Source: Annona cherimola (taxonomy: Eukaryota; Streptophyta; Magnoliopsida; Magnoliales; Annonaceae). Taken from it: a stretch of DNA of 64,000 bases. The notes beneath the pieces were generated by a model. That model was not told the origin of the DNA. It ran no database searches and saw only the letters and a program-made list of their open reading frames with translations. A program made the translations under genes and the position numbers. The stretch lies in NCBI GenBank assembly GCA_030490835.1, contig CM059971.1, positions 38,364,012 to 38,428,011 of the forward strand. Direction: 5' to 3'. Positions 32,971 to 46,847 of this stretch are shown here, piece by piece. The number at the start of each line of letters is the position of its first letter. Within the stretch, counting starts at the first letter, position 1.

Positions 32971-35900
32971 TTACACTAAGTATCAAGATCTAAGTAAACT
33001 ACGACAAAAAAAGAAATAAACAAGTCACCTTTGAATAAGTTACTTTAGACCAGCATGACTACCTTTGATATAATTCATGTGGAAAATACATAGAACTTTA
33101 GAATCTTTCTCAATCCAAAATGAACTTATCGAAAACTAAAATTTCTAATTCTGGTTGATTGTTTCATGTAATTTTTTTAAAATTTACCAAATCCTTGCAA
33201 AATTTTTGCTTCCATCTAAGTGGGTTAGCTAGAAGAATCCCACAGCATGTTCTCGTTGACCTTGAGCCTCCGTCTATGTAAATCAAAGACTTTTGTATCT
33301 TTCTGAACAACTCAAATTGCATGCTACAGGCTTGAACATTAAAAATAATGATACTTGGCAGATTTAAAATCCTATACATGGTTTTAATAATCCTTTTTCA
33401 AATAATAGCTTGAGTAAAATACCAACTGTACAATTTTTTCGTATTGTAGTTCGCAAAATGAAAAGAATCAGTATCACACTAAGCATTGTAACAAAATCTG
33501 AAATCCAATAAGCCAATAACTTCATTCATTCAAACATTCTTTTCCAAGTATTAAACAGATTACAACCCTTTCTTTTCGCAGATTCTTGGAAGAAATACAA
33601 AATGAATACATACTAAAGTAACAAAAAATCACTCCGCTCAACAACACAAGGTTATCCAACTTAACCATATCAACTAAACACAAATCCTTCCAAAGTAAAT
33701 TAACCTTTATTACTTGCATACATACATTATTTATAGGGAGAGCATTAGGAATCTATTATTCCATCAGATCCATTTCCATACCTAAATTAGACCAACTATT
33801 ATATTTAACACTAAAACCAAAGGCCACAACTAGAACCAAAATTAAAATGATACCAAATGAGAACTCAAAAAACAGGTGAGTGATGAACCTGACAGCAACT
33901 AAACCAATCCAAACAAACCATCCATTATATAACTATAGTCAACTCTTATTCCACTCATGGCTACAAACTACATAGAACGATCGCACTGAAACAACAAAAT
34001 CAATTAAGCCTAACAGAACATAAACATGATACAGGTTTTAACCAAAACAAATAAACTGAAAAGAAAATATTCTACAACTTATGTGAATATAAAACAAAAA
34101 AATCATAACGCGAAACATCAAGATGGCATATCTGTCATAGAAGAAATTAACAAGAAGAAAAACAAAAATGCCTAACGTGTTGAGCAGGAACAAGTTCTAC
34201 TAGAAAATGGGGATGAATGACTACTAAAAAAATAAACACAAATTAAAACAGAAGACATCTACCATGAATATATTCCAAAAAACAAAAAAGAGTACTTTTG
34301 GAATGAATAAATAACACAAGGCGTAACAAACCATTCAAAATTATGAACAAAATTGCATGAAGTTGCACATCTAGCTTCAGACTAATCCTAAGCAAGTACG
34401 CAGCATAACATTCATAACATTCAACCCAAAGAAAACATATCAAGAAAGAACAATTTTTTAATAAAGATGCAATCAACACACCCACCTACACATCAAGTAC
34501 CTTGTGGAGAAAAAAATATTAATGAACCAGTCAATATGACTAGACTGACGTGCTATCCTACCTTGTAAGTAATATTAAATAAAATAGAATGAAAAGAGTT
34601 GAATGATAGTACCTGGGATTTTGTTAATGGAACACTATGATGCGAAAATTTGCAGTTCTCATCTTGTAAATCAACTAAAAATGTTAAGACTACAACGAAA
34701 AGTGTAAGGAATGAATGCAAAGATAAACAGTCTAACAAAGAACAACAACAATGCATCTTCTCTCAACTGAAAAAATAGTTCATGATTGTATAGAATGATG
34801 CAACAGGACCTAGTTAGCTATTCTACTCTCAAAATATTTGATCAATAAAACACTCAAGCATGGGGGAATCATATTCATGATAGATTCCACTATAAAATCA
34901 GACTGCATCACCAAACAAAGCGAAACATGATATATTATTGGAACTCCAATAATTTTCAAGCAAATATTGGATTTAGCAAGTTAGGTCAAAAAGAAGACTT
35001 TAGAATATGGAAGGATCTATGCAGGCATGAAAAGTTTCATACAGTACAAAATGTAGAACCTTTTTGCCTCCTTCTAACTTCTGCTAGTGAAATGACATGG
35101 CAAGACCCAAATGCCATAACCCCTCCCACCACAAAATAAAATAACCCACAGCTTAGTCATCATTTCCTCATAAATATTACAAACTTGCCTAGTTACCATA
35201 GTTTGAAAATCATGTTTGCCCTAGTTACCATATTTTGAAAATAATGTTTTCCATTTATCATTCTTGTGTAGTAGCAATTATAGAATGGATTCTCCATTAC
35301 CAATAATTAGGTCCGGTAGTTGAAATTGAAAACGTGATGGACATCAATCCAGAATTATTGTTTACGAAGCTCATGCTAAGAACAGAGAAAATTAACCAAT
35401 CCACTAAAGATAAATCCAAGTAATAAAAATTGAATAGCAACAAAAAATACCTATGAATCAGGTAACTTCAAAGCCCTTCGAAATGAAAACTAAAAAACAA
35501 CAACATGTAAGCTAGAAGGCAGAGAAAAAATCTACCTAAAACAACAACTTTTTTTATTCATTCTCTGAGAGAACGGTAGAAGTTGGAAACATAGTATTCT
35601 AACTCATTCTAAATTCCTCTTAGATTTGTCCATTCTAATTGTATGAATCCTTCTGATACTCGTTCATGTTAACATTCCATTTCAACCAAACATTCGATAT
35701 ATTATATGCTTATTTTATCCGATTGTAAACATTTTATCCCATGAAGCTTCACTGACATTGCAATTTGATAATTATCCTAGAAATCTCCTTTTTGGTTTTT
35801 TTCATATGCAGTCGTCAAATATGCCTTCACATTCTCCACCGATCTCAAGGAAATAAATTAATTCATTAAGTGTCATATATTATCATGAGATCTATGCTTA

Positions 35901-38900
35901 CTTTTCATGAAATAAGTGAATAAGAAGTCAAGATATCAAAATAGCAACTTATAACAAAGTTGACAGTTTATAAATCTCGTAGAGCTGAATCAAAATGGGC
36001 AGATATGAGTTAAATTGTGATTCATATAATTGAATTAATTAATGCAATCTAGCAATTCTCACAAGTTGTGTACATCAAATGGATGTGCTGGTTGCAAAGG
36101 TTGGTGAGAATGACTAAAATTTCAAATGCTTAATTTTAGTCATTTTTCAAACTAGCTAGGTGAAGTTACTATTTTTATATTTTTTTCTCACTTCGATGCT
36201 TCACTCACATCACATTCCACCAAAGAAACATGTTGAAAGGTTATATTTTATTTAAGTACAAGTATTTTCAGTTTGGGACATCAGGTTCATTTTACAGAAG
36301 AAAGTTGTTGTTTTGGGTTTTCTTGATCAAGTATATTATTCGCAAGCAGTTTTCTTGTATGCTAAAACTTAATTCATGTTTCAATCTTCATGTCCAACAT
36401 GTTGGTGTAATAAATTCTATATATGCACATGCATTTCAGTTTTCAACATGTTGGACTAATGATTAAGAAAAAATGTTGTAGATTGAAATTTTGTTAAAAG
36501 AACTCAATATAACCATCTGCCACATAATTATCAACTCCCAGGTAATAACATTAGTTCAAAATTTTTTCTAAGTCTACAGCTCGTTACTATATACACGGCT
36601 TTCATAAAAAGTAACAACATTTCCACACACTTGTTAAAATTATTTTGTTTTGGAAGTATTCAATTCACATATTACATTGATTCAAATCCCATAATCCCAT
36701 TGAAACAAAGATAATTTTTCAATAATCATAAGCAACAATGACATTTCCAAATGTACATTGATTCGAAGTACGCTAATCATTCAAGATGGTCCTAACTAAG
36801 TTTCACAACTGTAAGACTAGTTTTGTTCCTTACAGAACAACATTCTACATTCTACATTCTTTTGTCATAAGATAAAAACCTTTAACAGTGACAATATGTG
36901 AAGGTGTAAAAAACAAAGTGTAAAAAACATAGTCAAATCCAATTGGAAGATGATCTTAATTGGGCTGATAAACCATCTTATCCATCAATTACATCACCAT
37001 AGGAATTTTTATTTTTATTTTTTTATGTTGCTGATAGTGGATTCTTTCAATGAGGGAGACTTCTTAATCAACTAACATAATTGTAGTGCTGAAAAAGATG
37101 AAATCAAATGTACCTTGCTTTCTAAAAGACAATTACAACATTTAAAGGCTAAATAAAATCAATTTATACCAATACTTGTAGTGCTATCATAGAAATAAAG
37201 AATATTGCATTAATTTCGAAATAAAGATTAAGAAGATCACTTGAAAATTGCAAGCATTTGATGAAACTATATAATTATTCTATTTTTGATAGACTAGCCT
37301 CATTTTTTTTCTCGATATTGATTGCTTTGGCAAAATCATTTTCTTGTCATTCCTTGCTTTGTCTACCATTCATTTCTAAGCATCGGATTCTGAGGGCAAA
37401 AAAATATGGGAGAAAAATGCAAAATTTTCTGTATTAGATCATCTCCAACCCAAATTTTCCAAAATTTCATGAAACCTATCTTCTATGTTGTTCACGTCAT
37501 CAAAGAACAAACCCCATTGTTGTCGTCATCGAAGAACAAAACCCATTGCTAATGTCATCAAAGAAAAACCAAACCCTTGGTCAATCTAATGTATGGCAAA
37601 TAATACCTTGCTTTAATGCTGCACCTACTAGATGGGATTAGAATCGATATAAATGCAATACGAAATGGAAATTTCTGAATGATTTTCATGAAATTAAAGA
37701 GAACCATCCAAACAATAAAATTCCACAATTCCAAGTGTAGTGGGTTAGTCTAGCCGTAATATAAGTTTTACACTTGAGACATTTCAGCAGTTTCCAAACG
37801 GTTTAATAGCTATTCATGTTAATGGATGTGTGTAAGGACTATTGGAATGCAAAATTGCAAACAAACAAAGAAGTTTCTACTAGACAGTTGTTTTTACGAA
37901 GTTCAATACAAATCATCACCTAAAACAAAACATAAGATACAAGCGTATAATTTGTCATTCCAAATTCATATTTAGATATAATATGATGTGTGTGAAGTAC
38001 GAAAGTAGACCAGAGTAACACTAGAGAAGGTACATAGACTAAAAACATCCAAGCCAGCCCTAGCCGTCACTACTGCTAAAATGTAATTATAAGTAGTTTA
38101 CCAGTAGACCAGAGTAACACAAGAGAAGGTACATAGACTAAACTTTGTCCAAGTTAAAATTTTGATTGGACTAACCAAGAACCTTTAATTTCCAAGTCAT
38201 TCTAGGAAAACCATAGATGCCATAGTCAAATATCCAAACCTCCTAATACAACAATGACCTTAACAACCAACTCCACTTATCCAAAGTTGCTAGATCTGAA
38301 TTAATGTGATCAATGTCACTAAAAATGCTAGCAGACCCAACCACTGGATATATTTGTACAGATAAATAATTTTCTAACCACCTGTCCAACTTGTCTATTC
38401 ATCCACAATGTTATTCAACGATATATCTATAGAGAAAATAAAAATTAGGATGAAATATTAGCACTAAGAGAAACAAGAAAAGGAAGAAATATCATGGAGA
38501 ATCAAGCAATGAAAGGGACAAAAGAAATTTATGAATTTCACTACAGACAGCGGGTAGTGGAAGATATTATTCTTGCACCCATAGCAACTGTAAAATCCTT
38601 ATCTAAGTTTCAAAATAAATTTTCACTTTTGCCGCGAGATGCTAACATCCCCATTTTTACCATTAGAGATTCCAAGTAGGTTTCTTAATTATGCAAAGGG
38701 AAGAGTTTAGGTAGCCTTTGCACCCCTAAACGGGTTCCGATAGGTGTTTGTTGGTTCTCCTTTTACTCAAGCAGATTTTTCATTTTTTATTTTGGTTGGT
38801 TTAAAAATTCGAAATAGTGATGTAAATTGTAAAGAAAGCTGCATTCCATTTCAACAAACTATCCAAGTTCCATTTCCACATATGAATACACATACATCCA

Positions 38901-40264
38901 CCAAGAAAATCCCATTTCAGCAACAAATATACCAAATTCATCATTCCATCTTACGAGAATCTAAATTGAGCATCAACTATTCAATTATCCGTGTGTGAGC
39001 ATACAACCTTCTCTTAACAGAATTTTACTTTATACGCAAGAGTGAAATCGTGTTTGTAATACACTGCTAATACAACATCAAAACAAAGATTCTACCATGA
39101 CAGTAATTCAATCAAAAATAATGAACATAAGTTTCTGATCTCTTCATCCACAAATTCCAAGCATCTTAAATGAGAATAAAAAAAATTACATTACCCTGCA
39201 TAATCCAATGAATCTTTACTGCAATAGCCTTACTCGTCCAAGCATTCCCTATAAAACAAATTATTTTCACACATTCAGACAAAAACGACAAAAGATTACT
39301 TTCAAAAGAATTTTATTTCAATCATGAGTAAACAATTTCAGCACTCTTTCATGAAAACATGAACAAGATAAGACATCAAAGCAGACTTGTCATGTTAATA
39401 TTGTAAAAGAAAAAAAATCAGCAACACAAAAAATTCAAACAAATCTAAAATAGAGTAATTGCATCCATGATTAGATGTGATCATTTTATTTTTATATGCA
39501 TGAACCCTCTCGAATGAGAATGAAAATCTAACCATTAAAAACAGATCCAAACAGGCACTAACAAGCCAAATTAAAAATGGAAATAAGAATGCAAACCATC
39601 TGCAATTCATTCAAAGCTTAGGGTCAAACACAGGATGCTGCCATTGAAAAGTATATCATTAGTCTGAGCTACGATCCTAGAGATTATAAAGCACACCAAA
39701 AATGAAATGAGAGAAAATTCCACAATCAAAACGAATTTGGAAAAATCAATTCAATTATCCATAAATGATGGGAAACCAAACAGCAAACTCAAAGTGATCA
39801 ATCTAAAGCAATCAAAAAGGTTCTGCTATTTATTCAAGACCAACGAAGGCAAACTTATTGCATGCGAATTTATTAAAAATCAGAAATAAACCCTATGGAA
39901 CCACACAATTCCTACATAATTAAAAAACATAGAAACTAAACAAATGTGTTAAAAATAATATAGCATACAGAGCAAGCAATATGTAGCCGGTTTCCTTGTT
40001 CTATGCATAAATTCCTATAACTAAATTGAAAACCTACTAAAATCATGGTAAGAGGGCTATATGAGATAAAAAGGACTTTCGAACCAACCAGCACTCAAAG
40101 ATATGAAACGGAACAACAGTGCCAGTAAAAAAAAAATTTCATGTATGTATATATACATATGTATAAATGCCCAGTAAGAAAACAAGAACAACAGCACCCT
40201 AAGAAATAATCAAAAAGAAGAAAACCAACGGACCACATGTCAATGACGACGTACAGGACTCAAA
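32971..40264. other. Long anonymous AT-rich stretch
   Basis: No gene is recognised in about 7.3 kb. Local duplications are a 32-base tandem pair near 35183-35246, three 29-base units near 37489-37585 (gtcatcaaagaacaaa...), and a 50-base phrase repeated 99 bases apart (38003 and 38102, agtagaccagagtaaca). A few minus-strand stretches are bordered by plausible splice signals (for example near 34610-34675 and 39182-39240), which leaves room for an intron-rich unrecognised gene. No family could be named. Confidence 0.4.
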
Positions 40265-40850
40265 ATCAAAAATGGAAAAACGAACCCCATTAAGGCAAGG
40301 ATGCTTTCAGAACTCTCCTCTTCCCGATTTTTCTTCTTCGATCTCCCTCTCCCTCTTCTGCTATCCTCCTGTCGGTCACTCTCTCTCCCATCTAAACACG
40401 CAGATGGAAGGAAAATGCACAAACTCCATTCCAATCGAAATTGTTTACATGTAAAATGAAGGAAATTGGAAAAAAAAATCTAACATTTTTGACCTCATCT
40501 TCGTCGACAGCAAAATTCGGCGCCCCTTCATAGGTTCTCCTCTTCTCCGGCGATAGTGCGATGGCAACTGGCAGTGACGGCGACGGCGGAAGCGACGAAG
40601 ACGGCGGGGACAATTAGCGCTTCTTCCTTTCAGCAAATCCTCTTCTGCGATCTCCCTTTGCGATCTCTCCTTCTCTCCGGCGAAGGTGGAAGCGACGGTG
40701 ACGGCGACGGCGGGGGCTGGGACGGGGACTGGGGAAGCTTTCTCTCCTGTCGACGCAAATCCTCTTCTGCGATCTCTTCGTCCTCTCTCTCCTGTCGACG
40801 CAAGTGCTTACGGGGGAAGCTATTCAATTCCTGCATTTCCTACACGCAAG
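40265..40850 (-). promoter_or_regulatory. CpG-rich patch, possible 5' end of a minus-strand gene
   Basis: The sequence is much richer in CG dinucleotides than its surroundings. It contains repeated units: cctcttctgcgatctc three times and ctcctgtcgacgcaa twice, plus gacggcgacggcgg-type runs. On the minus strand this reads as a GA-rich leader, like many plant 5' UTRs. Open frames on both strands are low in complexity. The gene, if any, would run leftward into 33-40 kb. Confidence 0.35.
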
Positions 40851-42383
40851 TATACATGCAAAAGTAATTTTCAACTTCCAATTTTACCCTAGCGAATCTC
40901 AACCGCCCATCTTAAATTGACGGCAGATGTGGCATTTGCACTTTAAGCAAATGTGAAAACGTTTGCAGTGAAACTGGACTCCTTGAAAAAATCGTAGTCT
41001 TTTGCTCCATGTTCAATATACATAGACGCTACATGAAAATTTTGCACAAATTCAAGAGCCTTGAAATTTAGTGCACTTTAAGCAGAATGTGTCAACAGTA
41101 TAATATTAGAACAATCTTTAAAAGAGGAAGGATCGACACCATAGTTCATGGAAAAAGCATTGTTGAGATGTCCATGTTCTACTAGATAGAGCTAGTTCAA
41201 TCGAGTTGCATAAATTTTTCTGACAGTCAAAATAGTAATCCCAAACTTGAGAATACCATCAAATAGTTTGTTGGTCACAACCTTGCATAGCTTCTTATAG
41301 ATTTGTTGTGGCACCATCATCATTAACAAATCCCATGAACCAGGATTCATGGTTATCAACTAAGATGATCTTAATGTATTTTTTAGCAAGATTGATGTTA
41401 CTAATTGAGGGATTAACTGCTCTCTGGGCATTAGGGTTGTCTTCTTTCTTTTTAGCATTATGGTTTCAACTCTCTCAAAGCTACCAGCTCCAAATCCTAC
41501 TTAGATGTCAACAGAAGGGGCACCGGTTTAGGTAGGATTTTTCAAGCCCATCTTCATTAATTTGCATGTACGATCCCTCACCACGTTAGTGTTTTTTGCA
41601 CGCATACCTATTGGATATTAAATATCCAACCCAATGGTCGACATTTCAAGCTGCGTGAACCAACGACTCAGATGATGAGTCGCAAAAAAACAATTTATAT
41701 GCGATAAGTCATATATAATAAGAGTCGTTTAACAAATGGGTTAGCAAGTTAGCTCATTTATGTTGCACTCTTAATTAAACCTAAATCAAGTTTAATAAAA
41801 TATAGTGGTAGCATATGTCAAAAAAATATAGTGCTAGTAAAATCTAGGTGACAAATCATCAAAATTATGAAATTATTAATTTTGCTCTCATTTATAAAAG
41901 TGATAATACTCTACAAATGTGTAGCAAAGATGCTCCATTGACACTCATATACGAACAGAGGGGCCACTTTGTAGACAGGGATGAAGAGTTAATTCTAACT
42001 TCAACTCATTTAAAAATACCTTAGTATATTGAGGTATTTGTTTTTATACTTTCGGTTTTTTACATAAATTGAGTTTATGATTATGATTGAAACTTAATAC
42101 AAATATGCCCATAGATATTTGAAATATTTATATTTGTGCCAATGACAAGTTTTAATCTCTTAATATTTACAAATGCTATCAACTTTTTGATAAATCTAAA
42201 CCACTCTTTGTGTTTATTAATATGATTTTAGTTAGTTTTTCAAAAACCACTGTGATTGGATTACAGGGTTCATGGAAAATATCAAGTTGTCTACCCACTT
42301 GTTGTTTGAAATAGTAACTAAATTCACATTAGTAAACATAATGAGTAGTTTGAATTTATCTAAAAACTAATAATATTTATAAA
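40851..42383. other. No recognised gene
   Basis: AT-rich. A frame at 41308-41535 has no known motif. Confidence 0.45.
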
Positions 42384-42697
42384 GGGGTGCAATTATATGC
42401 ACCCAGGTGCATACAACCATTTTTTTATTTTTTTAAAATTTTTTTATACAACTATTAATCTAAGTATATTTAATATGTGTATCAATTTTTACAATTTTTT
42501 GAGATTTTTAGATTTTTAAAAATTAGTGATTTTTAAAAATCTAAAAAAATCTAAAAATCTCAAAAAATTATAAAAATTGATACATATGTTAAATACACTT
42601 AGATTAAAGACTTCATGAAAAAATTTTCAAAAAAAAATTAAAAAATAGGTGTAATACACTCGCGTGCATTGGGCCTGGGTGCATATGATTGCACCTC
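42384..42697. mobile_element. Foldback MITE, GGGTGCAT family, copy B
   Basis: Left end ggggtgcaattatatgcacc and right end ggtgcatatgattgcacctc are inverted copies. The centre is a perfect hairpin around 42525-42555 (gatttttaaaaatc). It shares tttttacaattttt and aatacacttagattaa phrases with copies A, C and D. Confidence 0.75.
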
Positions 42698-43580
42698 GTT
42701 TATAAAAACTAAGAGATTGATGTTTTCAGAGATATAATTGTAAATATTTTAAATATTCTTAGGCGTATTTACAAAAAGTTTCATTTCATAAGTATAGATG
42801 CAATTTGTGTAAAAAACTAAAGGTACGAGCATAAATAACTCTAATATATTTAACATAAAGGTGGATCAAGTTGCTAACAAGTTGGTAAAGTGGGTTGTTA
42901 ATGAGTCACATAACAAAAAAATAATAAATATTAAACTATTTAGAATGGAATCATAAATAATCAATAAAAAATAAATTCTAATACTAGTAATTTACTTGAA
43001 TTTAAAAGATCAATTTTTATGTTTATTTTTAATTGAAGTATTATCTATATTAACAATAAATATAAAATAAAAACTAAAAAAAGGTCAGGTATACGCGTTA
43101 TAAAAGGGTTTATGTGTGTTGATAGGTTAAATTTACTGTAGCATCCGATTAATAGGTTGGATGAGCTCCACTTAATTAATGTATTAAATTAGTCATGTAA
43201 ACGAGTTGGTAATCTCAATCCTAACCTGTAAACCTCTGTTTATAGGTCGTGAGCATAAACGTTTGAATGTATCGCCGAAATAAATTGCTTTTCAAAGACG
43301 TTCACATCATCAGAAACATGAAGTGTCAAGGTCACGCGACATGCGTATAATTAATTGTCAATCACCGTAAATGAGTCGATTGGTGGGAAGAAAAACAAAC
43401 TTTTCACATCTTCCTCACACATTCTTAATAAATATTTTCCATATTAACCATTTAATTATTTTACTTTTTCATTTTAGTCATGTATTTTAATTATTTTATC
43501 ACACAACTGTTTTTTTATTCTAATTTGGCATATACCATATACGCCACCTTTCACTTTTCAAAAACTTAATTTCCTATCTC
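42698..43580. other. No recognised gene
   Basis: AT-rich DNA between two mobile elements; nothing identified. Confidence 0.5.
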
Positions 43581-44909
43581 CTCCTAACTAGGGGTGGGAA
43601 TCAGGGCGGGTTAGGGTGTGCTCAACCCTGACCCTACCTTTTCAAAAAATCTGGTTTGACCTTCATTTTTTTTTGGTCGGGATAAGGTCGGTTTGACCTT
43701 TACTTTTTTTCACTACGTATCGGGACAAAATTTGGGTCGGGAACGGGCCAATTTCGGGACGACGGGTTGGGTAAAAACTACGGGTCAAGTAAGAAATTTT
43801 TTAAGAATTTATGAACCTATCAAGTATAAAGACAAATCTATATTAAATTTAACTACTATATGCTTCGATCTATTACTAATTAGTCAAAATAAAACATAAA
43901 TACTTAATAAAACATGAATATTTATTCACCTATATAAGAACAAGTTAATGAAACATACCTCATTCAAAATTCCGATTGCAATTTGAATATTGAACCACAA
44001 ATTGTTTGAACTCATTCCATGTCTTTTTAAATAGAGGTATAAATTGTAGTTATATTTTTAATTAACCTTAATAATAGTCATTAACAATTATTATTATATT
44101 TTTTAAAATATTATATTCCAGCATTAAATACATGAAATAATTATCGTGAATTGCAAATGTTCTGTTCTATGCTTGTAGAATATGATATTATATATAGCGT
44201 ATTGTTATTTTTTTTTATAACAGCATATTGTTAGTATTTGATATTAATGTTACTGTTTAAAATGGTTTAAACGAACTGTTGAATGGCCGCAGAAATTTAA
44301 ACCATATATATACCAAATCAAACATATGGCGCATTCCATTTAAAAAATAAAAAACAAAAACAAAAAAATATGGTGCATGAGGGGAGATGGAGGGGCAGAG
44401 TTGCAAATAAAATAAGATGTAGCATGCATGTATTCTGGGTTGGGGGGCGTTATTGGATGGCAGAGATGGTGTGCGTCAGAAGTGGTGATCGAAAAGACAG
44501 TTCGAGAGAAAAAGGCATGCATGTCGATGCAGAAGTAGGTTGCATCTATCTGCTAATCTGCGCTTGCATCCATTCGTCAGAAGTGGCAAGGGAGGCAGGG
44601 AGCCTGGAGACTGCGTCGCGGCGAGGGAGAGAGGATTTCGAAATCAGGAGGACGGGGCGTCAGGCCTTCTGGGTAGGGTTTGAATATGTTTAGAAATTAT
44701 ATGATATTATTATGGTCATCGGGTATAAGTGGGTTGGGATCCGGTAGGTCCGCCCGACCCGCATTTTGTAGACATGTCTAGACCCTCGACCCGCCCCGCC
44801 CTGCCCCGCCGAGCACCTGATCCCGACCCACCCCGGTATAAAATAGGGTCGGGTCGGGGCGGGGTGGGTCATGGGTTGACCCGCCCCGATTCCCACCCCT
44901 ACTCTTAAC
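43581..44909. mobile_element. Non-autonomous hAT element, 1.3 kb
   Basis: Ends are inverted repeats: taggggtgggaatcagggcg at 43589 and the complement of it (gattcccaccccta) ending at 44901. The flanks ctcctaac (43581-43588) and ctcttaac (44902-44909) form an 8-bp target duplication with one mismatch. Subterminal regions are packed with gggtcggg and gacccgcc motifs. The inside is AT-rich, with a GC-richer part near 44370-44690 whose frames show no transposase motif. TIR start and 8-bp duplication fit hAT. Confidence 0.85.
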
Positions 44910-45217
44910 CACAATACCAAAGGATTCGAATGATATCAATTGTAAAATTTGCATTAAAGACTCCATTTGTTTTTCTTTTGATTGTCTTTGGCTTAATTTG
45001 ATGATTAAATTAAAATTTGACACTACCTATTATACTTTTAAAAAATTTAGATAAAAAATTAGCTTTTATTAAATTCAAGTACAAATGCTCACCCTGCGCG
45101 GTCAACTATGACAGGGCAAATGTGCCCTTGTATTTGGAAGAGGATCATATAAAGAGCGGGTTTTATCTGACATGTGAAGCACCTAAAAGAGTGCATTATC
45201 TTTAATATATTTTTAAT
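44910..45217. other. No recognised gene
   Basis: Short spacer between the hAT element and the duplicated region. Confidence 0.5.
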
Positions 45218-45540
45218 AAATATTAATTGAATTTTTAGTTAAAATTTCGTACAACAAATAAAATTGTAATTATTTATATGAGTTCATAAAAATTAAATTC
45301 ATTAAAATATTTATTTTTAGATAGATTTTAGCTTCATGAATATTATATTTTTCTAACTTTTTGCTATAAGGATATTTTATCATGTTGATATCATATGCGG
45401 ATTTTTTTGATAAAGTATAATATGTGGATTTGATTTGTATAATTTGTGATTAATATTAGAAAAAAACAGCATATGAGCATTTAAAGGTTTAAATTTCTTT
45501 TCCTAATGCTTATAGGAATTTTAATATATTTTAATATTTA
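45218..45540. repeat. Older partial copy of the virus-flanking repeat
   Basis: Resembles 45541-45840 (both start with tattaattg and share aaaatttcgtacaacaaata), in tandem and with more differences than the two copies that flank the virus. It shows that this sequence had already been duplicated before the later event. Confidence 0.75.
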
Positions 45541-45583
45541 AAATATTAATTGCATTTTAATTAAAATTTCGTACAACAAATAA

Positions 45584-46836
45584 AATTGTAATTATTTATA
45601 TGAGTTCATAAAAATTAAATTCATTAAAATATTTATTTTTAGATAGATTTTAGTTTCATGAATATTATATTTTTCTAATTTTTTGCTATGAGGATATTTT
45701 ATCGTGTTGATATCATATGTGGATTTTCTTGATAAAGTATAATATTTGGATTCGATTTGTATAATAAGTGATTAATATTATAAAAAAAAGCAGCCTATAT
45801 GCATTTAAAGGTTTAAATTTCTTTCCCCAGTGCTTGTTATAACTAATTATACACATATTCAATCCAAGCAATTTTTCATATAGGAATTTTATTATGAAAA
45901 CAATGACAAATAAATGGAGTGCAATCATATGCACCCGGTGTATTATACCTACTTTTTTATTTTTTCTAAAAATTTTGTCATGAAGCTATTAGTGTATTTA
46001 ACATATGTATCAATTTTTATTATTTTCGGAGACTTTTAAATATTTTTTGAATTTTTAAAAATCAGTAGCATTTACTAAAATGCTACTATTTTTAAAAACC
46101 TGAAAAAATCTAAAAATCTCAAAAAATGGTAAAAATTAATACACATGTTAAATACACTTAGATTAAAAATTGTGTAAAAAAATTTCAAACAAATAAAAAA
46201 AGGGTTGTATGCACCCGGGTGCATTTTCATAAAAATTTTATAATTTTTCTTATATTATTGTGCGGAAGTCCCATATAAGAAGTCTGTAAATTAAATATAA
46301 GACATATTTGTTTAACACAAAAAATTTTTAATATAAAAAATTTTATTCTTTGCAACTATTTTATTTTTTAATCATTTTTTCACAACTTCATATATAAATA
46401 ATTTATTTTTTAGTCATACTAAAAACTATTTATATAACTAACCTATTTATTTTAACATTATTTTTTTACTCCCTATCATTGTTTTTATTATATTATATTA
46501 TTTTCTTCTGATTTAAAAACTTTCACACTTAAAATTGAAAAAATTTTATTTAAAAGTTTTATCACTTTTAAAACATACTCATAATAAATAATTTTCATTT
46601 AAAAATCAATTTTAAAATTATATATTCAATACCAAGATAGTCTAGAAGATCGTTATTATATAGAATGATGACTCCATAAAGTTCTGAGACATTCCATTGT
46701 ATATATGAATATATTTAAGTATTTAATTTATATATGAAGATATGTTTATTTAGATGAAATTTAATTCTTTTGGCTAAAAAAAAAGAATTTTTCGTTAATT
46801 ATCAATCTATGAAAAATAAATCGATAACATAAAATG
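45584..46836. repeat. Left 1253-bp direct repeat flanking the viral insert
   Basis: Runs from aattgtaattatttatatga to ataacataaaatg. The same sequence, in the same direction and of the same length, recurs at 52963-54215 with only a few differences per hundred bases by eye. It is host-type DNA carrying a foldback MITE and a worn Tourist-like MITE, not viral coding DNA. Confidence 0.92.
45917..46224. mobile_element. Foldback MITE, GGGTGCAT family, copy C
   Basis: Starts gagtgcaatcatatgcaccc and ends tatgcacccgggtgcat, with a central inverted pair (agcatttactaaaatgct). It lies inside the left direct repeat. Confidence 0.7.
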
Positions 46837-46847
46837 CCGATGAGATC

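Noticed and set aside
40556..40892. Gly/Asp-rich plus-strand frames in the CpG-rich patch
   Set aside because: Composed of simple gacggc repeats; frames exist on both strands and none has a domain.
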